Part shown: positions 44,628 to 51,858 of the stretch, piece by piece
Layout: the number at the start of each line of letters is the position of its first letter
Position numbering within the stretch: the stretch's first letter is position 1
DNA from: Amycolatopsis solani
GTDB lineage: Bacteria > Actinomycetota > Actinomycetes > Mycobacteriales > Pseudonocardiaceae
Reading direction: 5' to 3'
DNA length: 64,000 bases
Assembly: GCF_033441515.1 (NCBI RefSeq)
Contig: NZ_JAWQJT010000004.1
Span: 434,001-498,000 of the forward strand
The notes under the pieces: model-generated
Databases searched by the model: none
Seen by the model: the letters and a program-made list of their open reading frames with translations, nothing else
Told to the model about the DNA's origin: nothing
Program-made: the position numbers and the translations under genes

Positions 44628-45758
44628 ATGGCCGATCCCGGAACCCCGGCGTCACCGGTCGCACTCGACCGGGTCCGCACCGAACTCGCCGCGCAGGGCC
44701 ATCCCTGGGTCACCGGCGAGAACTCCATGACCATCCTCCAGGAAGACCAGCGCCGCCACCGGCTGGGGGTTCCGCTGCCTCCGGAATCGGAACGGCGCGA
44801 GCTCGAATCGACGGCCAAGTCCCTCGCCCAGGGTGAAGCCGCCCGCGCCACCGCCGTTTCCGGCGTGGGCGCCCCCGCGCAGTTCGACAGCCGGAACGTC
44901 GGCGGCAGCAATTACGTGACGCCGGTGAAGGACCAGGGCGACTGCGGTTCCTGCGTTTCCTTCGGCACCGCCGCCACGATCGAGACGGTCGCCGCGTTCA
45001 CGCGCGGGCAGCCCGGCCTGCAGCTCGACCTGTCCGAAGCGCACCTGTTCTACACCCACGGCGGGAACGACGGCGCCACCTGCGACACCGGCTGGATGCC
45101 CGATCGCGCCCTGAAGTTCTGCCACGACGTCGGCCTGACCTACGAGGACTACTTCCCGTACAGCCCGCGCAACCGCTCCGGCGCCAAGCTGAACGCCGAC
45201 TGGCCGAACCGGCTCGCGACCACGCCGTCGTACACGGCGCTGACCGGCAACCCCGCGGCGATGAAGGAACAGCTGGCGGCCCGCGGCGCGCTCGTCGCGT
45301 GCTTCCTGGTGTACCAGGACTTCTTCTCCTACCGGACCGGTGTCTACCGGCACGTCGCCGGCGCGCTGGCCGGCGGTCACTGCGTGACGCTCGTCGGTTA
45401 CGACGACAGCCAGGGTTGCTGGATCGCGAAGAACAGCTGGAGCACCAACTGGGGCGACGGCGGCTTCTTCCGGATCGCCTACGGCGAATGCGGCATCGAG
45501 ACCTGGCAGGTCGAGCAGGTCGGCTCGGTGAACCTGCGCTCGTGGACCGGCTCGACGTCGGTGCTCGGCCTGTGGAGCAACGACCAGGACCGCAACACCT
45601 GGGCGTACCTGCAGAACATGGGCTGGCTGCACCTCGCCGCCGACGACGAAGTGATCAACAAGGCGATGCTGATCGAGCTGATCGCCGCGAAGCAGGGTGG
45701 CCGTCCGGTCAACGCGTTCAACAACAACGGCACGATCATCGAGACCTACGTCTTCTAG
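44628..45758 (+). CDS. Papain-family (C1) cysteine protease without signal peptide, with C-terminal extra domain
   Basis: A 376-residue protein. Propeptide-like N-terminus (about 1-80), then the C1 catalytic domain (about 83-302): QGDCGSC (103-109) with Cys109 as nucleophile, His251 in GGHCVTLVGYDD, and Asn269 in KNSWSTNWGDGG. Val110 replaces the usual Trp after the nucleophile. The last about 70 residues (306-376) form a separate domain that is homologous to the next gene's product. No signal peptide, lipobox or membrane segment is seen, unlike most bacterial C1 enzymes. A shared-domain gene and a chagasin-type inhibitor gene follow closely, suggesting a controlled protease module. Target unknown. 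Confidence 0.9.
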   Translation: MADPGTPASPVALDRVRTELAAQGHPWVTGENSMTILQEDQRRHRLGVPLPPESERRELESTAKSLAQGEAARATAVSGVGAPAQFDSRNVGGSNYVTPVKDQGDCGSCVSFGTAATIETVAAFTRGQPGLQLDLSEAHLFYTHGGNDGATCDTGWMPDRALKFCHDVGLTYEDYFPYSPRNRSGAKLNADWPNRLATTPSYTALTGNPAAMKEQLAARGALVACFLVYQDFFSYRTGVYRHVAGALAGGHCVTLVGYDDSQGCWIAKNSWSTNWGDGGFFRIAYGECGIETWQVEQVGSVNLRSWTGSTSVLGLWSNDQDRNTWAYLQNMGWLHLAADDEVINKAMLIELIAAKQGGRPVNAFNNNGTIIETYVF

Positions 45759-45767
45759 GAGCCCGCG

Positions 45768-46181
45768 ATGGCCGCATCGACCAGCCCGTCCAGCGCTCCC
45801 GCGGCGGCGGCACCGGCCGCCAGCCCGGACAACGCGCCCCAGCCCCTCACCCCGGACCAGCTGAACGCGGCGACGACCACCGTCACCGCCGAACCGAGCG
45901 TCGAGCCGGCGCTGAGCCCGCCGGGCGCCCCGCAGGTCGCCGCCGCGGTCACCACGGCCGCGGCGTGGCAGGCGAACAAGAAGGTGCTCGCCCTCTGGAC
46001 GAACAACTCCGACCGCAACGGCTACGCCTTCGTCGACACCGTCGGCTGGCGGCGCCTCGCGACGAACAGCGACAGCGTGCACGAGGCGCTGCTGATGCTC
46101 GCCACGTCGGCGAAACTGTCCGGCTCGGTCACCTACCCCGAGGCCGCCGACGGCCTGATCCACGAGATCTACCTCTGGTGA
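45768..46181 (+). CDS. Protein sharing the C-terminal domain of the adjacent papain-like protease
   Basis: A 137-residue protein: Ala/Pro/Ser-rich N-terminus (1-about 65) and a C-terminal domain (about 68-137) homologous to residues 306-376 of the upstream protease. Both contain VL(A/G)LW(T/S)N then DRN, then A(Y/F), GW, LA and end in (I)HE/IE-(I/T)Y-(L/V)(W/F). AGGAG lies 7 nt before the ATG, 9 bp after the protease stop. It may dock the protease or its substrate, or compete for the same partner. No known family recognised. Confidence 0.75.
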   Translation: MAASTSPSSAPAAAAPAASPDNAPQPLTPDQLNAATTTVTAEPSVEPALSPPGAPQVAAAVTTAAAWQANKKVLALWTNNSDRNGYAFVDTVGWRRLATNSDSVHEALLMLATSAKLSGSVTYPEAADGLIHEIYLW

Positions 46182-46185
46182 ACCC

Positions 46186-46494
46186 GTGCGGGTGATCACG
46201 CTCGAAGCCGACGGCGCGGCGACGGACGTCGCGCCCGGCGAGCGGCTGGAGCTGCGCCTGCCCGAGAACGCGGGCACCGGCTACCAGTGGGTGCTCGACG
46301 GCCCGGAACCGCCGCTGCGAGTGGTCGAAGAGACCCTCCACCCGGTGGCGGACCGGGCCGGCGGCACCGGCGAACACCGGTTCGTGCTGCACGCGGACGA
46401 GCCGGGTGAGACGACGGTGGTGGCCCGGCAGGCGCGGTCGTGGGCACCGGAGAGCGAGCTGCGCCGCTTCCGGCTCACCGTCCGGGTCCGTTAA
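46186..46494 (+). CDS. Chagasin-family (I42) cysteine-protease inhibitor
   Basis: A 102-residue beta-barrel protein. All three inhibitory loop motifs are recognisable: N28-A-G-T-G-Y-Q-W (the NPTTGY loop), GGTGEHRF (59-66; GxGG-like) and RSWAP (84-88; RPW-like). Chagasins insert these loops into papain-like active sites. The GTG is 4 nt after the stop of the preceding gene, so protease, shared-domain protein and inhibitor are made together. No signal peptide, matching the intracellular prediction for the protease. The stop overlaps the convergent STAS gene through a TTAA sequence. Confidence 0.88.
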   Translation: MRVITLEADGAATDVAPGERLELRLPENAGTGYQWVLDGPEPPLRVVEETLHPVADRAGGTGEHRFVLHADEPGETTVVARQARSWAPESELRRFRLTVRVR

Positions 46495-46814
46495 CCGGCG
46501 TCCTGCCACGGCTCGAAGCTGCGCAAGAGCAGCCTGACCTGCGCGGGATCGGTGATGACGGCTTCGACGCCGCGCGGCATCGCGATGATCAGCTGGGTCT
46601 CGCGGGCGGTGCAGCCCGCCGCCGTCGCGGCCAGTACCGCGATGCCGCCGCCGTCGACCGCCGTGGCCAGCACGAGGTCCACGACCACGCGGCGGACGCC
46701 TGCCGCGAAGGCGTCTTCGATCGCCTGGTGGTAGGTGGGGGCCAAGCCGCCGTCGAACACTCCGTCGACGGACAGGATGACCTCGTCTCCGAGGAGAACG
46801 CTGCGAAGTGTCAT
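46491..46814 (-). CDS. STAS-domain protein with non-canonical phosphosite
   Basis: A 107-residue STAS domain (VILSVDGVFDGGLAPTYHQA start; VRRVVVDLVLATAVDGGGIAVL core). Where most anti-anti-sigma factors have DSxG, this reads VDGGG, so the phosphorylatable serine is absent. It may be phosphorylation-independent or bind another partner. GGAGG lies 5 nt before the ATG at 46814; an in-frame start at 46868 is less likely. Convergent overlap of 4 nt with the chagasin gene. Confidence 0.85.
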   Translation of the reverse strand: MTLRSVLLGDEVILSVDGVFDGGLAPTYHQAIEDAFAAGVRRVVVDLVLATAVDGGGIAVLAATAAGCTARETQLIIAMPRGVEAVITDPAQVRLLLRSFEPWQDAG

Positions 46815-47065
46815 CCTGACCTCCTGCCGCCCGGGTTTTTCCTCACCGGGTCCGGGTTCGGTCATCAAAGGTTACGTCAGGACCCCGGGCGGGCGCAGGC
46901 TGAGCGGGCCGTGAGAGCACATCGGAAGCAGCACGATCAGACGTCGATGAGGACACACGATTCCCTCTCCCCATTTCACTTTATAGCGGGTACCGGGGCT
47001 TGCGGCAAGGCCCCGGTGCGGGTCCACAATTCGGGCTCACCATTTTCCAGTGAGGGGATTTCTCC

Positions 47066-48265
47066 ATGCGTGTGCTGCTGTCCACGATCGGCTCGCGGGG
47101 CGAAGTGCAGCCGGTGGTGGCGCTGGCCTCGGAGCTGAGAGCGCTCGGGCAGGACGTCCGGCTGTGCGTGCCGCCCGACTTCCGCGACTGGCTCGACGAG
47201 CTGGGGTTCGACGTCGTGCCGATCGGCCCTGAGCTGCGCGGAACCGCATCCGCGCACCGGGGACGGCCGACGCCGGAGCAGATCCGGCAGGCCGCCGAAG
47301 GCACCGTCACGACCCAGTTCGAGACGGTCGGGGCCGCGGCCGAGGGCTGTGACGTCCTGGTCGCGGCCGGTGCCCTGCAATTCGCCGCGCGCTCGATCGC
47401 CGAACGGCGCGGCGCCGCTTACGTCTACGCGAGTTTCTGCCCGATCACCCTGCCCTCGGATCTGCACGCGCCGCCGCCGATGCCGTGGCGATCGCCCGGA
47501 AAGGCGGAAAACCGCGCCCTTTGGGCCGAAGACGCGGACCGCTGGAACACGTTCTTCGGCGGCCGGGTCAACGAGCACCGCGCGGCGGCGGGCCAGCCGC
47601 CCGTCGAGGACCTGCCGGACCACGTGTTCACCGGCCGGCCCTGGCTGGCCGCCGACGCGGCACTGGCCCCGTGGCCCGAGCCGGGCGACGCCCGCGTCGT
47701 CCAGACGGGCGCGTGGATCTGGCCGGACGAACGGCCGCTGCCGCCCGGGCTCGCGGAGTTCCTCGACGCGGGCGAGCCGCCGGTGTACTTCGGGTTCGGC
47801 AGCATGCGCGCGCCAGGTGAGCTCGCCGAGGCGATGCTGGCGGCCGCCCGCGCGCACGGCCGCCGTGCGGTCATCGCGCGCGGCTGGGCGGGCCTCGCCG
47901 CGGCCGGCGCGCAGCCGGACTGCTTCGGCGTCGGCGAGGTCAACCAGCAGGCCCTGTTCCGGCGCGTGGCGGCGGTCGTCCACCACGGCGGCGCGGGCAC
48001 GACGACGGCGGCGGCCCGCGCGGGCGCGCCCCAGGTGGTGGTGCCGCAGATGTACGACCAGCACTACTTCGCCGGCCGCGTCCGTGCCCTGGGCCTCGGC
48101 GCGGCGACGGAGCCGACCGCCGAGGCACTGACTTCAGCGCTGGAGATCGCCTTGCGGCCGGACGTGGCCGCCCGGGCGCGGCGGTTCGCGGTCCATGTGC
48201 GTGCGGACGGCGCGAGCGTGGCGGCGAGCCACCTGCTGGCCACGGCGCCGCTGACGTCGGCCTGA
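47066..48265 (+). CDS. UGT/GT1-family glycosyltransferase
   Basis: A 399-residue GT-B glycosyltransferase like those acting on glycopeptides, macrolides and lipids. N-terminal acceptor domain starts MRVLLSTIGSRGEVQPVVAL (1-20); C-terminal donor domain has PVYFGFGSM and the signature FRRVAAVVHHGGAGTTTAAA (about 300-320). GAGGGG lies 8 nt before the ATG. No aglycone-forming or deoxysugar genes are nearby, so it may modify a xenobiotic, a lipid or a product made elsewhere. It converges on the SIR2 gene. Confidence 0.93.
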   Translation: MRVLLSTIGSRGEVQPVVALASELRALGQDVRLCVPPDFRDWLDELGFDVVPIGPELRGTASAHRGRPTPEQIRQAAEGTVTTQFETVGAAAEGCDVLVAAGALQFAARSIAERRGAAYVYASFCPITLPSDLHAPPPMPWRSPGKAENRALWAEDADRWNTFFGGRVNEHRAAAGQPPVEDLPDHVFTGRPWLAADAALAPWPEPGDARVVQTGAWIWPDERPLPPGLAEFLDAGEPPVYFGFGSMRAPGELAEAMLAAARAHGRRAVIARGWAGLAAAGAQPDCFGVGEVNQQALFRRVAAVVHHGGAGTTTAAARAGAPQVVVPQMYDQHYFAGRVRALGLGAATEPTAEALTSALEIALRPDVAARARRFAVHVRADGASVAASHLLATAPLTSA

Positions 48266-48273
48266 GTTGCCGG

Positions 48274-49012
48274 CTAGGCGACCAGCGCGGCGCACAGCTC
48301 CGGCACCACGACCTCGATGTCCCCGCGCAGCACGAAATCCGCGGTCTCGTCGTAAGGGGGTCGGGTCGCGGTTGACGATCACCACCGTCGCCCCGGTCCG
48401 CCCGGCCACCTCGCACAGCGACGCGGCCGGCTCCACCTGCAGCGAACTGCCCACGGCCAGGAAGACCTCACTGGCCGCGGCGACGCTCCGCGCGCGGCCG
48501 AGCAGGTCGCCGTCCAGCGTCTGTCCGAAGAGGACGACGTCGAGCTGCAAGATCCCGCCGCAGTGCGCACATCGTGGGTCGTCCTCCCCGCGGACGAGTA
48601 CTTCCGGGGTCGGCAGCCGTTCCGGGCAGCGGGTGCACCGCGTGGTGTGCATGGTGCCGTGCAGTTCGAGAACCTTGCGCGCGGCGAGCCCGGCCCGCTG
48701 GTGCAGGCCGTCGACGTTCTGGGTGAGCACGCGCACGGCGGTGCCCGAGCCGTCGAGCTCCGCCAGCGCCCGGTGCGCCGCGTTCGGCTCGGCTTGCCAG
48801 GCGGCGTGATCGGTGTAACTGCGCCAGAACTCCTTGCGCACCAAGGCGTCGGCCATGAAGTTCTTCAGCGTGAAGGCGTCGACGGCACTCGGCGAACGGG
48901 TCCAGACGCCGTCGGGCCCGCGGTAGTCGGGGATGCCCGACGCGGTGGAGATCCCGGCCCCGGTGAGCACGCCGACGAGCCGGGCGCCGCGGATCCGGTC
49001 GAAGAGGTCCAT
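48274..49012 (-). pseudogene. SIR2-family NAD-dependent protein deacylase with apparent frameshift near its 3' end
   Basis: Residues 1-219 are a complete Rossmann plus zinc-binding sirtuin: GAGISTASGIPDYRG (18-32), TQNVDGLHQ (97-105), catalytic His118, zinc cysteines 126/129/148/151, and FLAVGSSLQVEP. Near 48354-48355 the + strand has GTAAGGGGG; removing one A restores the expected frame (PYDETADFVLRGDIEVVV) with a stop TAG at 48274-48276. As written, the frame continues to 48134 with low-complexity basic residues and overlaps the glycosyltransferase. Real mutation or sequencing error; the final helix would be lost. TAACCT lies 7 nt before the ATG. Confidence 0.8.
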
Positions 49013-49129
49013 GCGCCGGAGGTTAGCCACTCCCCCGCGGTCCGACGAGCGGATTTCGCACTTGCTCGCCATTGGCTGTCACATCTTCGCTTCCACGAGC
49101 GACTCACAGGGCGACAGGGAGGTGGTCCG

Positions 49130-49966
49130 GTGAATCCGGTATCGGTCGGCGTGGTGGCGGCGCTGGTGTCATTGTCAGGAATCGTGGTCGGTTGGCTCAC
49201 CGCCCGGCAGGCGAATCGCCGGCTGAACCACGAGCACGCCGACGAGGAAGCCCGGTTGCGGCTCGATGCTGCGATGCGGGCGGGAGAACTCTTCTCGGCC
49301 AAGGACTCCCCAGCCGATCCCGCCGCGGTCGCGTCCGGTCTGCTGGCTCTCACGAAGCTCGACAACGCCGAGCTCGCGGTTGCCCTCCTGGTCAACCTTT
49401 GGTCCGAAGAAACACCGCAAGTCGCGCCCGAAACGGCGGTGCTGGTCGTCGACGCAGCTCTACGGTCGACCGGGAACGCACAGCTAGTCGCCGCGGAACT
49501 TCTGTGCCGCAACGCGAATCGGCTGGACCCCTGCCATTCGCTCCACTGGCCAAGCGCCATCGACGGAGACTGGGACCAGGATTTCTGTCCCAAGACGAAG
49601 CTCCTCCTGATCGACGCCCTCGTCGGGATGACCCTCGCCCACCCGAACACGGAGGACGCTTTGCGGTCCGTCGCGGTCCGCCTCTACGGCGTCTGGCGCG
49701 GAGACGAGAACCCGCGGGTGAGAGGGTGCGTCGGCCGGCTCATCGGCGCGGTGGTCCCCGCCTTGCGTCAACTCGGGTACATCGACTTCATGCAAGGCAA
49801 GAAGACCGTACTCCTCAGTGAGCTGGAGACCGCCGCCGCGAGCGGAACGCACAACCCGGACGGCTATCTCGACCGCATGGTGGAAGACCGGTGCAAGAAG
49901 CTGTGCTCGTGGGCACATGCCTGCGAACACGCCGATCCGGCCACCCGCCTGGCCACTGCCGTCTGA
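49130..49966 (+). CDS. Membrane-anchored protein of unknown function, 278 aa
   Basis: One N-terminal transmembrane segment (about 4-24, VSVGVVAALVSLSGIVVGWL) followed by a long helical, cytosolic region, possibly a HEAT/ARM-like fold (AVASGLLALTKLDNAELAVA; VVDAALRSTGNAQLVAAELL). Cysteines cluster near 135 and 260-270 (RCKKLCSWAHACEHAD), which might bind metal. GGGAGG lies 7 nt before the GTG. Codon use is slightly less GC3-biased than in its neighbours. Family not recognised; such one-helix, cytosolic-repeat proteins often serve as scaffolds. Confidence 0.7.
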   Translation: MNPVSVGVVAALVSLSGIVVGWLTARQANRRLNHEHADEEARLRLDAAMRAGELFSAKDSPADPAAVASGLLALTKLDNAELAVALLVNLWSEETPQVAPETAVLVVDAALRSTGNAQLVAAELLCRNANRLDPCHSLHWPSAIDGDWDQDFCPKTKLLLIDALVGMTLAHPNTEDALRSVAVRLYGVWRGDENPRVRGCVGRLIGAVVPALRQLGYIDFMQGKKTVLLSELETAAASGTHNPDGYLDRMVEDRCKKLCSWAHACEHADPATRLATAV

Positions 49967-49970
49967 ACGC

Positions 49971-50165
49971 TCACTCCTTCCGCAGCCGCAACGCCAGCGC
50001 CGGGCACGCGTTCGCCGCGCGGCGGGCCTCCGCCGCCAGTTCCGGCGGCACCGGTCCCCGCGCGAGTACCGGGTACCCCCACTCGTCGAGCCGGACGAGC
50101 TCCGGCAGCAGGTCCGCGCACAGCCCGTGCCCGCGGCAGGCGATCGGGTCCACCGAAAGCTTCAC
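49971..50165 (-). CDS. Ferredoxin (single Fe-S cluster, 3Fe-4S type)
   Basis: A 64-residue ferredoxin of the short actinobacterial type. Ligand cysteines in the segment CRGHGLC (10-16) and in NACPALAL near the C-terminus (three cysteines total) indicate a 3Fe-4S cluster. GTG start overlaps the NuoF-like stop (GTGA). Last gene of a five-gene overlapping redox operon. In that context it is likely the soluble electron donor or acceptor for the NuoF-like flavoprotein. P450 or dioxygenase partners, the other usual users of such ferredoxins, are not nearby. Confidence 0.9.
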   Translation of the reverse strand: MKLSVDPIACRGHGLCADLLPELVRLDEWGYPVLARGPVPPELAAEARRAANACPALALRLRKE

Positions 50166-51292
50166 GCCACTCCCTCCAGCACCCGGCACCGGCCGCCGGC
50201 CTGGTGCGTTGCCACGTCCGCGGTGAACGTCCGCAACGCGCTCGCCGCCAGGCGGGCCGCGCCGTCCGGGTGGGCGCACGCGCCGCGGCCGGTGAGCAGT
50301 GGGAGGCGGTGGGCCAGCCGGTTCGCGGACGGGCCGCCCCGCACCAGCTCCGCGAAGTCCGCCGCGACCGCGGGCAGGCCGAACATGCACGGGCCGCACT
50401 GCCGGGCCGACTCCGCCGCCAGGAACGCCAGCACCTTCGCCGTGTACTCGAGCCCGCACGCGCTCGCGGGCAGCGCGTACACCGCCGGGATCGCCGACAG
50501 CCCGAGCCGCAGGTCGGCCGTCCAGCTCCCGCCGTAGCCGCCGACGAGCACCGCCTGCACCGGCTCGGTCTCGCCGCCGGCCGCGGTCAGCACCGCCGCC
50601 AGGGACGGGCCCGACGGCAGCTCGACGACGCCCGGGTGCCGGACCGCGCCGGTCACCGTGACCAGGTCTGTGCGCGAGGCGCGGTAGTGGTGCGGACCGA
50701 GCAGCACCACCGACGCCAGCTGCGCCAGCGTCTCGACGTTGTCCACCAGCGTCGGACGGCCGCGCACCCCGCGTTCGGCGGGCCGCGGCTCCTTGCCGAG
50801 CGGCCGGGCGTCGCCGGACGTCAGGTAGTGCACGAGCGCGCTCTCCTCGCTGGCGACGTACCGGCGCGGGATCTCCGCGATCCGCACCGGCACGCGGTCG
50901 TCGCGCTCGGCCAGCGCCGCGGTGACACTCGGCAGCACCGGGCTGCCCGCGTGCACGCACAGCACGGTTTCGGCGGCGCCGATGGCGTGCGCGGCGAGTT
51001 GCAGGCCGTCGAGCACGAGGTGCGGCGCCACCGTGAGCAGCGCCGCGTCCTTCCCGCTGAGCGGGTCGCCTTCGCAGCCGTTCGCGACGACGATCGAGCG
51101 CCGCGACCGGGCCGCACGCAGCTTCACCGCCGTCGGGAAGCCACCGCCGCCCCGGCCGCGCAGGCCGGCCGACTCGACGGCTTCCACCAGCCGATCGCGC
51201 CCGGCGTCGTCGTGGTAGGCGACCCACGGCACGACGCCGTTGCGGCGCCGGTGCCCGGCCAGGTCGAGCCGGTGCGGGGGCAGGATGCTCAT
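50162..51292 (-). CDS. NuoF/FMN-binding NADH dehydrogenase-like flavoprotein
   Basis: A 376-residue protein of the NuoF (51 kDa) family. FMN/NADH motifs LRGRGGGGFPTAVK (about 44-57) and NGCEGDPLSGKDAAL (about 72-86); then a SLBB-like middle region and a C-terminal segment with CGPC and a further GACAHPDG, so three candidate Fe-S ligands rather than the usual four. It probably exchanges electrons between NAD(P)H and the ferredoxin or membrane protein. The ATG overlaps the upstream stop (ATGA). Second to last gene of the operon. Confidence 0.85.
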   Translation of the reverse strand: MSILPPHRLDLAGHRRRNGVVPWVAYHDDAGRDRLVEAVESAGLRGRGGGGFPTAVKLRAARSRRSIVVANGCEGDPLSGKDAALLTVAPHLVLDGLQLAAHAIGAAETVLCVHAGSPVLPSVTAALAERDDRVPVRIAEIPRRYVASEESALVHYLTSGDARPLGKEPRPAERGVRGRPTLVDNVETLAQLASVVLLGPHHYRASRTDLVTVTGAVRHPGVVELPSGPSLAAVLTAAGGETEPVQAVLVGGYGGSWTADLRLGLSAIPAVYALPASACGLEYTAKVLAFLAAESARQCGPCMFGLPAVAADFAELVRGGPSANRLAHRLPLLTGRGACAHPDGAARLAASALRTFTADVATHQAGGRCRVLEGVA

Positions 51293-51858
51293 CGGGTGCC
51301 TCCCAGCGGCGAGAGCTTGCGGATTTCGGTGTCGGCGTGCTTCACGCCGGCGCGGTAGGCGACGGCGCCGAGCACGGCCAGCGCGCACAGCACGTCGAGC
51401 GCGACGATCCAGCCGCGCGCGGCGTCGTCCTCGGCCATCCCGATGCCGTGCACCAGCGCGACCGGCCAGCACAGGTAGGCCAGCCAGTGCACGGCCCGCC
51501 ACACCCGCGCGGGCAGGCGGGTCCGGACCAGGCTGGTGACGACGATCGCGAGCAGCAGGTCGATCGCGACGGCGCCGAGGCCCACCCAGAACGGCTGGTA
51601 GCCCGCGCCGAACGGGAGCACGACGTCCAGCCAGTTCAACGGGACGTAGCCGTCGAGGACCGCCGACGCGATGTGCACGGCGAGGAAGGCGAGACTGGTC
51701 AGCGCGAGGTTCCGGTGCACCGCCGCGACGGCGAACCGCGGCCACGCGGGCGTCGCGAACCGGCCGGCGCCGAGCGCGCCGAGCACGACGACGCCGGTGA
51801 AGAGCACGAGCGAGACGAGCCCGGTCGCGCGGCTGAAGTACCAGACGGCGGCGCTCAC
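51289..51858 (-). CDS. Ferric-reductase-like / cytochrome b-type membrane protein
   Basis: A 189-residue protein with five to six transmembrane helices (VLFTGVVVLGALGAGR; FAVAAVHRNLALTSLAFLAV; LGAVAIDLLLAIVVTSLV; AVHWLAYLCWPVALVHGIGM; IVALDVLCALAVLGAVAY). Pairs of histidines on adjacent helices (AAVHRNL, VHIAS, VHWLAY, LVHGIG) are candidate axial heme ligands, as in the YedZ/MsrQ and ferric-reductase superfamily. GTG start overlaps the ApbE stop (GTGA). It would carry electrons across the membrane. Confidence 0.85.
   Translation of the reverse strand: MSAAVWYFSRATGLVSLVLFTGVVVLGALGAGRFATPAWPRFAVAAVHRNLALTSLAFLAVHIASAVLDGYVPLNWLDVVLPFGAGYQPFWVGLGAVAIDLLLAIVVTSLVRTRLPARVWRAVHWLAYLCWPVALVHGIGMAEDDAARGWIVALDVLCALAVLGAVAYRAGVKHADTEIRKLSPLGGTR

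Noticed and set aside
46815..47065. Gap between STAS and glycosyltransferase genes
   Set aside because: Searched by eye for small genes and structured RNA; only a weak GGGGCTTGC/GCAAGGCCCC hairpin and AT-rich patch were found, not enough for a call.
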